Source: Deltaproteobacteria bacterium (lineage in GTDB: Bacteria; Myxococcota_A; UBA9042; DTJE01). Taken from it: DNA of 64,000 nt. The notes beneath the pieces were generated by a model that was not told the origin of the DNA, searched no databases, and saw nothing but the letters and a program-made list of their open reading frames with translations. Positions 7,098 to 15,651 of this stretch are shown in pieces (position 1 is the stretch's first letter; the number at the start of each line of letters is the position of its first letter). The translations under genes and the position numbers were made by a program. The DNA lies in the NCBI GenBank assembly GCA_029547805.1, contig JAKPOP010000010.1, positions 824,894-888,893 on the forward strand. Direction: 5' to 3'.

Positions 7098-9764
7098 ATG
7101 CGAAGACCCCTGGTCGTGCTGGCGGCCATCCTGCTGGCGGTGGCATCGGCCCAGGGCCGGCCGAAGATCCACGTGGCCTTCCTGTGGCACCTGCACCAGC
7201 CGATCTACTGGCCCTACGAGCCGGTGACCACCACGGCCTCGGCAGGACGCTACGGCTACGACCTGCTGGCGGTCTTCCTGGACCGGAGCGGTCCGTACCG
7301 GGGATGGCCCGTCGATGCGGTGGAGGCCGGCCGCGACCTCCCTCACGCCGGCGCCCAGGTCTCCTTCAGCGGGTCCCTGATGGAGAACCTGGACGTGCTG
7401 GCCGCCGCCGGAATCGGCTTCTCAGGATGGAAGGGCCGATGGCAGCAAGGGGCCGGCTGGACGACCACCCTGGGCAATCCGCGTCTGGACCTGGTCCGGT
7501 TTGGTTATCACCACCCCCTGATGGCGCTGGTGGACCCGGAGACCGCCCGGAGGCAACTGGCCCTCCACGCCCGGACGGTCACCGCGCGTTTGGGGCCTTC
7601 GGTCGTCCGGTCCCGGGGCCTCTTCCCGCCCGAGACCGGCTTCTCCCGGGAGATGATCCCGGCGATCCGGGCCGAGGGGGTGGAGTGGGTGCTGGTGGAC
7701 AACATCCACCTGGACCGCACCCGGCCCGACTACCCCTATACCCCCTCGTCGAACCTGATTCCCCCGAACCGGGCCGACCAGCGCAATGCGAGGGGATCGG
7801 TGACCTGGGTTCAGTTGCGGGACCTCTGGGCCCCCTCGGCGGTGGCGGTCCCCTGGTCCTACCAGCCCCACCGGGCCCGCTACCGGGACCCGGCCACCGG
7901 ATCCGTGTCGGAGGTGATCCTGGTCCCGGCGGCGCGCTACGAGGGCAACGAGGACGCCCGTGGCGGATTCGGGGCCCTGCAATATGACAAGGTCTTTTCG
8001 CAGTACGAGGCCCTGAACACCGACGACGCCCACCCGATGCTGGTCGTGCTGCACCACGACGGCGACAACTACGGAGGCGGCACCGAGTCCTACTACCATG
8101 GCAACTTCCAGCAGTTCCTGGAGTGGGTCCGGGCGAACCCCGATCGCTTCGAGTTCACCACCGTGCAGGACTACCTGGACCGCTTCCCGCCGGCCCCCGA
8201 CGATTTCGTCCACGTGGAGCCGGGGTCCTGGAGCGGGGCGGACAACGGGGACCCGGAGTTCCTGAAGTGGAATGGCCGGCCCGCCGCCGACGGCTACAGC
8301 CCCGACCGGAACTCCTGGGCGGTGCTGGTGGCGGCGACGAACCTGGTGCAGACCGCCCAGGCCAACCAGCCCGAACCGCCCCTCGCCGACATCGAGGCCG
8401 GCACCGGCAGCCCGATGGCCCGGGCGTGGCACTACCTGCTGAACGCCCAGACCTCCTGCTACTGGTACTGGGACGGCGCCGAGGGGGGCACCTGGGACGC
8501 CCACCCCACCCGGGCCGCGAATCTGGCCCTGGATCAGGTCCAGGAGGTCCTGGCCGGGACCCCCCAGGACCCGGTGCCGCCGACGATCTACCCGCCTCAG
8601 CGCACGCCCTACAATCCCGGGGGCCTGGAGTGGGGCACCGAGGCCCAGCCCTCGGACTTCACGGTCTGGACCTACATCGATGACTTCTCGGGAGTGAGCC
8701 AGGCCTCGGTCTGGTGGCGGCTCGATCCGGACGGCGCGGTGGACGAGGACCTCCGATACGACGCTCCGGGCTGGCAGGCGGCATCGATGACCCCGGCCAC
8801 CGAGGCCTCCCGGACCGACCCGGCGCCCCGGCGCAAGGCCCCTCGGTGGTCCGCCGAGATCCGGGGAGTGCGGGAGGCCCTGGTGGACTACTACGTGGAG
8901 GCCCGGGACGGCCGGGGCAACGTCGCCCGCAGCCCCATCCTGCACGTCTGGGTGGGACCGGCCACCGGGAGCGGCGGAGAGACCGGGCCCTGGAGTCCCG
9001 CCCGACCCTGTCCAGAGGATGTGATCCGCTTCTGCTGGTCCCGGGACGGCTGGCTCCACTGGGGCATCGACGGGTGGAAGCGCCCCCCGGAGGCGCTGTG
9101 GCCACCGGGGACCGTGCCCTTCGACGGGGCCTCGGTCGAGAGCCCCCTGGCGGAGCAGGCCCCGGACCGCTGGTGCGTGGACCTGGGGCCCATCGGGGAT
9201 CGGGCGCAGCAGATCGACTTCGTCTTCCACGGCCAGGACGGGACCTGGGACAACCACGGCGGGAAGGACTGGCACCTGGTCCTGGAGGAGACCTGCACGG
9301 CCACCGGGGACCCCGGGGGTACCGAGGCGGTGGAAGAGGCACCCGAGTCCCCGGAGGCGGCCGACGAGGGCCTTCCGGAGCCTGGCGACTCCGGGGGCGG
9401 GCCCGACGATGCCGGTGCTCCCGATGGGCCGCCTGCGGAAGGGGGCCAGGATGCGGGGTCCTCGGGCGACCCGGACTCGTCGCGGCCCGAGGAAGCCGCG
9501 GCGGACCCGGGGCCCTGTCCGTGCGACCGGGACGCGGCGAGCCGCAACGACCTTTTCTCGGGAGGAGAAGACCCTGGGGCTCCTGGCCACGATGGCGGTG
9601 CGACGTCCGAAGACGGATTCCCGGCCCCCTCCGGGTCCTCGGGGGGCTGCACCGCCGGGCCGACGTGGCACCCCGGCATCCCCTGGGCGATCCTCGGCCT
9701 CCTCTGGGGGTGGACCCGGCGTCGCCTCAGAGGTCCTGAGCGAGCCGGGACCGGCCGTCGATGA
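7098..9764 (+). CDS. Secreted GH57 glycoside hydrolase with CBM-like module and MYXO-CTERM-like tail
   Basis: An 888-residue exported enzyme, probably acting on alpha-glucans (amylase or branching type). ATG 7098 follows GAGAAGGA; residues 1-20 are a signal peptide. The GH57 barrel begins at HLHQP (31-35). The glutamate in PPETGFS (E179) matches the nucleophile region and DGDN (321-324) the acid/base region. A later segment near residue 710 (W-VDLGPIGDRAQQIDFVFHG, then WDNHGGKDWHL) resembles CBM25/CBM53 starch-binding modules. About 130 residues of Asp/Glu/Pro/Gly linker follow. The tail has a GGC, a hydrophobic segment with several Trp, and RRRLRG, the layout of a myxobacterial sorting signal. 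The last 38 bp overlap the convergent gene at 9727. The exact glucan specificity cannot be read. Confidence 0.85.
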   Translation: MRRPLVVLAAILLAVASAQGRPKIHVAFLWHLHQPIYWPYEPVTTTASAGRYGYDLLAVFLDRSGPYRGWPVDAVEAGRDLPHAGAQVSFSGSLMENLDVLAAAGIGFSGWKGRWQQGAGWTTTLGNPRLDLVRFGYHHPLMALVDPETARRQLALHARTVTARLGPSVVRSRGLFPPETGFSREMIPAIRAEGVEWVLVDNIHLDRTRPDYPYTPSSNLIPPNRADQRNARGSVTWVQLRDLWAPSAVAVPWSYQPHRARYRDPATGSVSEVILVPAARYEGNEDARGGFGALQYDKVFSQYEALNTDDAHPMLVVLHHDGDNYGGGTESYYHGNFQQFLEWVRANPDRFEFTTVQDYLDRFPPAPDDFVHVEPGSWSGADNGDPEFLKWNGRPAADGYSPDRNSWAVLVAATNLVQTAQANQPEPPLADIEAGTGSPMARAWHYLLNAQTSCYWYWDGAEGGTWDAHPTRAANLALDQVQEVLAGTPQDPVPPTIYPPQRTPYNPGGLEWGTEAQPSDFTVWTYIDDFSGVSQASVWWRLDPDGAVDEDLRYDAPGWQAASMTPATEASRTDPAPRRKAPRWSAEIRGVREALVDYYVEARDGRGNVARSPILHVWVGPATGSGGETGPWSPARPCPEDVIRFCWSRDGWLHWGIDGWKRPPEALWPPGTVPFDGASVESPLAEQAPDRWCVDLGPIGDRAQQIDFVFHGQDGTWDNHGGKDWHLVLEETCTATGDPGGTEAVEEAPESPEAADEGLPEPGDSGGGPDDAGAPDGPPAEGGQDAGSSGDPDSSRPEEAAADPGPCPCDRDAASRNDLFSGGEDPGAPGHDGGATSEDGFPAPSGSSGGCTAGPTWHPGIPWAILGLLWGWTRRRLRGPERAGTGRR

Positions 9765-10338
9765 AGGTCCAGCGGGCCAGGGGCCCCCGGCCCGGCACCG
9801 TCGGATCCCGCCACAGGTCGGCAAACGAGGGACGGGACCGGGGCATCCCGAGCCGGAGGGCCAGGGCCTCCGGGTCCACCGGGGCAACCACGGGCAGGTG
9901 TTCCCTCCCGGCCCAGTCGGCCAGGAACTCCCGCACCTGCTCCGGAGTGGCCGGCAGCGGGTGGTAGGGGATCTCGTCATCGGGGTCGGGGCCCACCTTG
10001 AGGCGCAGGTCCCCGTCCTTCCACACCTTCAGGCGAAGGGGATCCCCGGGAGGTTCCAGCGCCGCGACCCAGAGGGACCCCGGGACCTCCCGGGAGAGGT
10101 CCCGGACCCGGGCAAACAACCGGTTCCAGGACGAGGGAACGAGGACGACCTCGCCCGGGGACTCCCCGCAGAGCCACCGCTCGAACTCCCCGGCCAGGGC
10201 CAGGTACCCCGCCGGGGTCCTCCCGGGGTCCCAGGACCGGTAGTCCTCCCGGGAAAGGACGCGCACCAGGGCCTCCTGGACCAGCATCAGGGCGGCGTCC
10301 CGGACCAGGGCCATCGCGAAGGGCCGCGGAGGAGTCAT
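9727..10338 (-). CDS. Uncharacterised 203-residue protein downstream of purB
   Basis: Not recognised. The predicted protein is soluble, with no signal peptide or membrane helix. The N-terminal half is helical and carries SSWNRLFARVRDL; a short beta-like part follows (LRLKVWKDGDLRLKVG), and a PATPEQVREFLADW segment looks like another helix. It starts 6 bp after the purB stop, so it should be the last gene of the kinase-purB operon. It ends inside the convergent GH57 coding region, a 38-bp tail-to-tail overlap. Codon use looks like its neighbours. No function is proposed. Confidence 0.6.
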   Translation of the reverse strand: MTPPRPFAMALVRDAALMLVQEALVRVLSREDYRSWDPGRTPAGYLALAGEFERWLCGESPGEVVLVPSSWNRLFARVRDLSREVPGSLWVAALEPPGDPLRLKVWKDGDLRLKVGPDPDDEIPYHPLPATPEQVREFLADWAGREHLPVVAPVDPEALALRLGMPRSRPSFADLWRDPTVPGRGPLARWTFIDGRSRLAQDL

Positions 10339-10344
10339 CGCAGG

Positions 10345-11655
10345 TCACTCCGGGTCCAGGGCATCGGGGCTGCGACGGTCGAAGAGGGCCGCCTCGAACC
10401 GGAGGTGCCGATCCAGGGAGAAGCAGGACCGCAGCTCCTCCTCGGGGATCCGGGAGGCCACCTCCGGGTCCGCCAGCAGGTGCTCCTGGAAGGAGCCCCC
10501 CTCGGCCAGGGCCTTCAGGGCGTTCCGCTGCACCAGGGCATAGGCCTCCTGCCGTCGAAGCCCCTTCCTGACGAGGGTCAGCAGCACCGCCTCGCTGTGG
10601 AGGACCTCCCCCGAGAGGGCCAGGTTGCGGGCCATCCGGTCCCGGTGCACCTGGAGGTCCCGGAGGATCCCCGTCAGGCGCCGCACCGCGAAGTGCAGCA
10701 GGGAAGTGGCGTCGGGAGCAATCACCCGCTCCACCGACGAGTGGCTGATGTCCCGCTCGTGCCACAGGGCCACGTCCTCCAGGGCCGCCACGCTGTAGGA
10801 CCGGATCAGTCGTGCGAGGCCGCAGAGGTTCTCGCTGAGGATGGGATTCTTCTTGTGGGGCATCGCCGAGGACCCCCGCTGCCCACGGCCGAAGGGCTCC
10901 TCGGCCTCCCCGACCTCGGTCCGCTGGAGGTGCCGGAGGTTCGTGGCAATGGCCTCCAGCACCGCAGCCCCCTGGGCCATCGCCGAGAAGACCGCCGCAT
11001 GGCGGTCCCGAGCCACCACCTGGGTGGCACATGGCTCGACCCGCAACCCCAGACGCTGGAGCACCCGGGCCTCCCGATCCGGGTCCCCGAAGGCCAGGTT
11101 GCCCACAGCCCCCGAGAGTTTGCCCACCCGGACCTCCTCGAAGCCGGCCCGGAGACGTTCCAGGGATCTCGCGACCATCTCCCGCCAGCCCAGCAGCACC
11201 AGCCCGAAGGAGGTCACCTCGGCGTGCATCCCGTGGGTGCGGCCGGCGATGGGCACGCCCCGGTGGGCCTGGGCCTGGTGCAGCAGCACCCGGTCCAGTT
11301 CCCGCCAGTCCCGGAGGATCAGGGCCCCGGCCTCCTGGAACTGGAGCGCCAGGGCCGTATCCAGGGCGTCGGAGGAGGTGAGGCCGAAGTGGAGGAACCG
11401 TCCTGCCTCCCCCACCTGCTCCTCGACGTGGGACAGGAAGGCGATCACGTCATGGCGAAGCGTCTGCTCCAGGACCTCGATCCGGTCCGGGTCCAGGCGC
11501 ACCCGCTCTCGGATCACCGCCGCGCCCCCCGGCGGGGCGATGCCGTCCTCCTCCAGGGCCTCCAGGTAGGCCACCTCGACCTCGAGCATCTGCTCGAATC
11601 GCCGCCGGGAGGACCAGACCTCCCGCATCTCGGGGGTGCTGTAGCGATCGATCAT
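10345..11655 (-). CDS. purB: Adenylosuccinate lyase
   Basis: A 436-residue cytoplasmic homotetrameric enzyme that acts twice in purine synthesis: cleavage of SAICAR to AICAR, and of adenylosuccinate to AMP, each releasing fumarate. Seen: TSSD (93-96) for substrate phosphate binding, RTHGMHAE with H141 as general acid, and the fumarase/aspartase-superfamily signature GSSAMPHKKNPI (261-272) containing the catalytic serine loop. The length is normal for the short bacterial type. It follows the pseudokinase/FGE gene by 18 bp and precedes an unknown gene by 6 bp, so it appears to be cotranscribed with a signalling-type protein rather than other purine genes. purL lies about 2.7 kb beyond the operon start on the other strand. 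Confidence 0.97.
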   Translation of the reverse strand: MIDRYSTPEMREVWSSRRRFEQMLEVEVAYLEALEEDGIAPPGGAAVIRERVRLDPDRIEVLEQTLRHDVIAFLSHVEEQVGEAGRFLHFGLTSSDALDTALALQFQEAGALILRDWRELDRVLLHQAQAHRGVPIAGRTHGMHAEVTSFGLVLLGWREMVARSLERLRAGFEEVRVGKLSGAVGNLAFGDPDREARVLQRLGLRVEPCATQVVARDRHAAVFSAMAQGAAVLEAIATNLRHLQRTEVGEAEEPFGRGQRGSSAMPHKKNPILSENLCGLARLIRSYSVAALEDVALWHERDISHSSVERVIAPDATSLLHFAVRRLTGILRDLQVHRDRMARNLALSGEVLHSEAVLLTLVRKGLRRQEAYALVQRNALKALAEGGSFQEHLLADPEVASRIPEEELRSCFSLDRHLRFEAALFDRRSPDALDPE

Positions 11656-11673
11656 GGGGCTCCTTTGCGCAGG

Positions 11674-14370
11674 TCAACGGGTGGGGTCGGCGCAGCACCG
11701 GAAGCCGTCGGTGGCCTTCGGGGAGAACCGTCGGGTGGCGTAGCCGCACGTCCCGTTCCCGCCCCGGGAGGCGTCACCGCCCCGCAACTGCCCGTCGGCG
11801 GTCCACTCCCCGGCGTTGCCCACGAGGTCATAGATCCCCTGAGGGCTCTTGCAGGAGGGGAAGGCGCCCGAGGGCTGGATCGACCCGGAGGTGTTGCAGA
11901 CCCCGGCCTCGAAGGAGGCATCGCCGCAGGCCTTGAGGAACTCCCGACCGGTGCAGAGTCGCTTTCCGGCCTTCCGGCACAGGCCCGCGGCCGTTCCGGC
12001 ATTGACCCCCGTCCTTGGTTTCTCCCCCTGTCCCGGAAACTCGTAGGCATCCATGCAGAAGGCCACGTCCGCGGGCTTCCCCTCGGCCGGCGGATTCGGG
12101 TTCCAGGTCACGAGCACCATCCCCGCGGGACACTTCAGGGCCGGAGCCGGCGGCGGGGCGGGTGGGGGCGGCGGGACCGGGGGAGGCGCCGCAGGGGCTT
12201 CCGGAGCCGCCGGCACCGGAGTCGCAGGGACCGCGGCAGCCGCCGGCACCGGAGCGGGCGCCGATGCGGGTTCCGGGGCCGCCGCCGGAGCGGGCTCTCC
12301 GACCGCCGCCGGGGCAGGGACCTCGGGGGGCTTCGGGGCCGGCGGAGGAGGCGGCTCGACCTTCGCCACGGGCGCGGGAGCCTTCGGCGCCTGGGCCACC
12401 GGGGGCTCTGCCGGGATTGACGGCTCCCGGTCCCCGGGCCACAGGATCACCGCCGCCACCGCCAGTGCCACGGCGATCGCCAGGAGCACCAGGAAGGTCA
12501 CCAGGGCCTTGCTCCCACCCTCCTTGGCCCCGGAGGCCGGCCTCCGGGCGGTCCGGGACGGGGGCATCGGCGGGGTGGCCGGGGTCGGCCGTGCAGGGGC
12601 CCCGGAGGCCTGGGACGAGGGCCGCGGAGGCTCGGGAGCCCTGGAGGGCTCCGGGGCCTTCGGGGGCTCCGGGGGCCGGGCCGCCGGAGCCGGCACCGGG
12701 GCGGCCTTCGAGGGCTCCCGGGCTGCCTGACGGGCCGCCTTCGCTGCCTTCCTCTTCGATCGCTTCGAGGTGCCGGGGAGATTCTCGACCCGGCCGAAGG
12801 GGGCCATCGGCAGTGGCTTCGTGGGCTCCGGGATCGCCGACTCCATCTCGAGCGTCCCGGCGGGGGCCTCGGGGGGCAGGTTCGACGGCACCGTCCCCGA
12901 TGGCTCCTCCTCCACCAGGTCGATCTCCTCCAGGACCTCCTCGCCGGAGGCCCCGGCCACCTCGATCACCTCCTCCTCCAGTTCCAGGATCTCCTCCTCG
13001 GGGACGGGCGGAGGCACCGGGGGCGGCGGCGGGGGCTCGGCGACGACCTCCTGGGCCGGGAAGACCATCGGGGCCACCACGGTCTTGTCCTCGTCCCAGG
13101 TCTCCTCGGGAGGGGGCTGGGGCGAGGGCTCCGGGGCCGAGGCCGCCATCACGACGGTCTCCTCTTCCTCCGGGGCGACCGCCGAGGGTACCGCCTCGGC
13201 AACCTCCAGGACCTCCGTGGGGGCCTCCTCCGGCGCCGGGGAGACCTCGGGAGGCGCCTCTGGCCGGGGAGGGGTCTCAGGCGCCGGTTCCGCCTCCGGA
13301 ACCACCGGTGTCGTCACCGGCTCCTCCTCTGTCGGCGCGACAGGCGCCGAAGGGGCCGCTGCGACCGCCGGGGCCTCCTCCGGGCGAGGTCCCGGTGCCG
13401 GCACGGAGACCGGAGGGACCTCGGCGGGGACCTCGGCGGGCCCCTGGGCGGCCGGCGCCGGGGCCAGTTCCACCGGCAGGGGGGTCAGCCCCGACTCCTC
13501 GCCCACCTGGAGGCGAATGGCCCGGAAGGACCCCGTCTCGTGGCTCCGTCGCTGCCAGAGGCCCTCGGACTCGATGACCTTGAGCACCCTCAGGAACTCC
13601 GAGGCGAACTCCTCCACCGTGGATGGCCGCTGGGCCGGATCGGCCGCGGTGGCCGCCACGAAGAGGTCGTCGAGCCGCCGGGTCAGGCGCGGAACCTGGG
13701 CACTCAGGGGCACCCCCGGCTGGACCGGACTGACGGCCAGGATCTCCCCGAGCACCAGCGCCAGGGAATGGACATCGGATTGCCGGAACTCCAGTTCCGG
13801 CTGACTCAACTGCTCCGGGCCCCGGTAGTAGTCGCTGACGGGGATCTGCTCCCCCTCCGCCAGGGGCTGCAGGACCAGGTGGTAGGGGTCCGTCGTGACG
13901 ATCCGATCGGGCTGAACGAAGAAGTTCTCGGGCTTGATGTTCCCGTGGATGGCCCCGGCGCGATGAATCGCCAGCACGGCATCGAAGAGCCGCTGGGCAT
14001 AGTTGCGGACCTTCGGCAACGGAAAGGACTCGCCGCTCTCGGCGTGGATGTCGATGACCTGCCGGAGAGACATGCCCTCCATCAGCGTGGAGGTCAGGAA
14101 ATGGCGGCCCTCGGCGTCCTCCTGCACCTCCAGGATGCGGCAGACCGCCGGGTCCTGGAAGGTCCGGGCCCGGTAGAGGCGCCGGAGGTTCTGCTCCCGG
14201 AACGGCGAGGTGAACAGGTCCCTCCGGAAGACCTTGACGGCCACCGGCAGGTCCAGGGCCAGGTCGAGGGCCTTGAAGACATACCCCGACGGTCCTTCTC
14301 CCCTCCCGAACGCCAATCGGTAGCGTTCCACCAGTTTGGACCCGACGGCAGGCAAGTCCCTCTCGTCCAT
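11674..14370 (-). CDS. Predicted pseudokinase - transmembrane - FGE/sulfatase-modifying-like fusion
   Basis: An 898-residue membrane protein. Residues 17-270 form a Hanks-type Ser/Thr kinase fold: Gly-rich loop GRGEGPSG (22-29) and VAVK with K46. The catalytic loop reads HGNIKPEN (142-149) instead of HRDLKPEN, so the catalytic Asp is Asn144, and DFG is replaced by DPY (161-163). ATP binding may persist while phosphotransfer is probably lost. Then comes about 330 residues of Pro/Glu/Ala-rich low-complexity linker, one transmembrane helix (near 635-658), a second Pro/Ala linker, and a C-terminal domain of about 150 residues with FGE-sulfatase features: M-VTW start, FCMDAYEFP, RLCTGREFLKAC, GNAGEW, Cys-rich ending. 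The kinase faces the cytoplasm and the FGE-like domain the periplasm. purB follows by 18 bp. Confidence 0.85.
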   Translation of the reverse strand: MDERDLPAVGSKLVERYRLAFGRGEGPSGYVFKALDLALDLPVAVKVFRRDLFTSPFREQNLRRLYRARTFQDPAVCRILEVQEDAEGRHFLTSTLMEGMSLRQVIDIHAESGESFPLPKVRNYAQRLFDAVLAIHRAGAIHGNIKPENFFVQPDRIVTTDPYHLVLQPLAEGEQIPVSDYYRGPEQLSQPELEFRQSDVHSLALVLGEILAVSPVQPGVPLSAQVPRLTRRLDDLFVAATAADPAQRPSTVEEFASEFLRVLKVIESEGLWQRRSHETGSFRAIRLQVGEESGLTPLPVELAPAPAAQGPAEVPAEVPPVSVPAPGPRPEEAPAVAAAPSAPVAPTEEEPVTTPVVPEAEPAPETPPRPEAPPEVSPAPEEAPTEVLEVAEAVPSAVAPEEEETVVMAASAPEPSPQPPPEETWDEDKTVVAPMVFPAQEVVAEPPPPPPVPPPVPEEEILELEEEVIEVAGASGEEVLEEIDLVEEEPSGTVPSNLPPEAPAGTLEMESAIPEPTKPLPMAPFGRVENLPGTSKRSKRKAAKAARQAAREPSKAAPVPAPAARPPEPPKAPEPSRAPEPPRPSSQASGAPARPTPATPPMPPSRTARRPASGAKEGGSKALVTFLVLLAIAVALAVAAVILWPGDREPSIPAEPPVAQAPKAPAPVAKVEPPPPPAPKPPEVPAPAAVGEPAPAAAPEPASAPAPVPAAAAVPATPVPAAPEAPAAPPPVPPPPPAPPPAPALKCPAGMVLVTWNPNPPAEGKPADVAFCMDAYEFPGQGEKPRTGVNAGTAAGLCRKAGKRLCTGREFLKACGDASFEAGVCNTSGSIQPSGAFPSCKSPQGIYDLVGNAGEWTADGQLRGGDASRGGNGTCGYATRRFSPKATDGFRCCADPTR

Positions 14371-14408
14371 CGACCTTCCTCCTTGGGAGCCGCAAGAACG
14401 CCCCGGAG

Positions 14409-14436
14409 ACTATCAGAAAAGTTCCGGAGGTTTCAA
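14409..14436 (-). promoter_or_regulatory. Predicted sigma-70 promoter of the pseudokinase-purB operon
   Basis: Minus-strand reading: TTGAAA (14431-14436), 16-bp spacer, GATAGT (14409-14414), about 40 bp upstream of ATG 14370. The -35 box matches five of six consensus bases and the -10 box four of six. Confidence 0.5.
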
Positions 14437-14539
14437 CCGGGTGGAGTTTCCGTTTCGCCCCGGTTTCTGGGAGGATACAGACCAATGGGCGGGAGGTGCG
14501 GATCGCCCCTCGGCTCCCGGCCGCCCGGAAGGAATCGCC

Positions 14540-15175
14540 ATGTGCAGCCGGTTCACCCAGACGGAGATCGGGCCGCTGTTGCACCGCCTGCTGGGACCGG
14601 AGGCGACCGTGCCTCCCCCCCGGTACAACATCGCCCCGTCCCAGGAGGCGGCGACCATCGGGCCCGGCCCGGTGCTGGTCCGGATGCGGTTTGGCTGGCC
14701 CCGCCGGGGTCATCCGGGGGGTCGGATCCTCAACGCCCGAGCCGAGACCGTTCGGGAGCGCTTCCGAGACGCCCTGGCGACCCGCAGGGCCATCGTCCCC
14801 GCCGACGGCTTCTACGAGTGGAGCGGGGCCGCCGGGCAGCGACGCCCCTGGCTGGTCCGACGCCGGGACCGGCAGCCGTTCCCGCTGGCGGCCCTCTGGG
14901 CCCTCCCGGACCCCGGAGCCGTCCCCTCCTTCGTGCTGCTGACGACGCAGCCGAACGAGGTCGTCGCGCGAATCCACGACCGGATGCCCCTGGTGCTGCC
15001 CCTGGAGGCCTGTCCCCGCTGGCTGGATCTGGCGGACCCGGACCTGCCCCGGGGGTCCTTGCCACCACCATCGGAGGAGTGGGAGGTGGTCCCCGTCTCC
15101 CGCCGGGTGAACCGGACCGACCTGGACGACCCCTCCCTCTGGGTCCCGGACCCCGAGACGCCGACCCTGTTCTGA
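14540..15175 (+). CDS. SOS-response-associated peptidase (SRAP), HMCES/YedK-type abasic-site protein
   Basis: A 211-residue SRAP-family protein expected to cross-link covalently to abasic sites in single-stranded DNA through its N-terminal cysteine, protecting them at replication forks. After removal of Met1, Cys2 is the thiazolidine-forming residue. The other active-site residues are in the expected order: N65 and E69 in NARAE, E93 in FYEW, and H146 in HDRMP. ATG 14540 places Cys at position 2; an earlier in-frame start would destroy the mechanism, so the start is well supported. It is monocistronic and divergent from the pseudokinase operon. No LexA-type box was recognised upstream. Confidence 0.95.
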   Translation: MCSRFTQTEIGPLLHRLLGPEATVPPPRYNIAPSQEAATIGPGPVLVRMRFGWPRRGHPGGRILNARAETVRERFRDALATRRAIVPADGFYEWSGAAGQRRPWLVRRRDRQPFPLAALWALPDPGAVPSFVLLTTQPNEVVARIHDRMPLVLPLEACPRWLDLADPDLPRGSLPPPSEEWEVVPVSRRVNRTDLDDPSLWVPDPETPTLF

Positions 15176-15291
15176 AGCCGCTGCCGGGCAACGGCCCGAC
15201 CATGGGGCCCCTGTCGTTCACTTGACCTGGGGGCGCTTTCCGGAACATCCTTTTTCCGAAAGAGTCAAACACTCCGGGAGCGTTCGTTCCC

Positions 15292-15640
15292 ATGATGCGA
15301 GAGTGGTGGCAGACCCTGATCTGGAAGGGGGCGCTGCTGGTCGCCCTGTCCGCCACCTACGGCCTGATCGCCGAGTGGGCCAGCCATCGCAGGCCCCTGG
15401 GTCGCCTGGCCAACGGTGTCGCATTCGGCCTCGTGGCGGTGCTGGTCATGGCGACGCGCTGCATCTGGAGCCGGGGATCCAGTACGACGGGCGGTCCGTG
15501 GTGATTGCCATGGCCGGCCTGTTCGGAGGAGGCGTGCCGGCGGTCATCGCCGGGGCCATGGCGGCCACCTACCGGGTCCTCCTGGGGGGCATCGGGGTCC
15601 TGCCGGGCCTCGGGACCATCCTGACCGCGGCCCTTCATCG
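15292..15640 (+). pseudogene. 5TM-5TMR_LYT membrane sensor remnant (frameshifted, truncated)
   Basis: ATG 15292 opens a frame with two predicted membrane helices typical of the 5TM-5TMR_LYT sensor domain. The frame stops at 15502-15504, but homology continues in another frame: LHLEPGIQYDGRSVV, then AGLFGGG, a PAVIAG helix and GGIGVLPGLG. Adding one C near 15457 (GACGCGCTG to GACGCCGCTG) gives the family-typical run VMATPLHLEPG. After about 15630 the 5TM homology stops before its final helices and the text passes into the end of a PAS domain in yet another frame. The gene has therefore lost one base and apparently an internal segment. Sequencing or assembly error could explain either change. 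Confidence 0.65.
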
Positions 15641-15651
15641 AGGGGGCCCTG

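Noticed and set aside
15236..15262. Imperfect hairpin CTTTC(C)GGA/TCCGAAAG upstream of the 5TM remnant
   Set aside because: The T-run is inside the loop rather than after the stem, so it is not a convincing terminator; noted only as structure.
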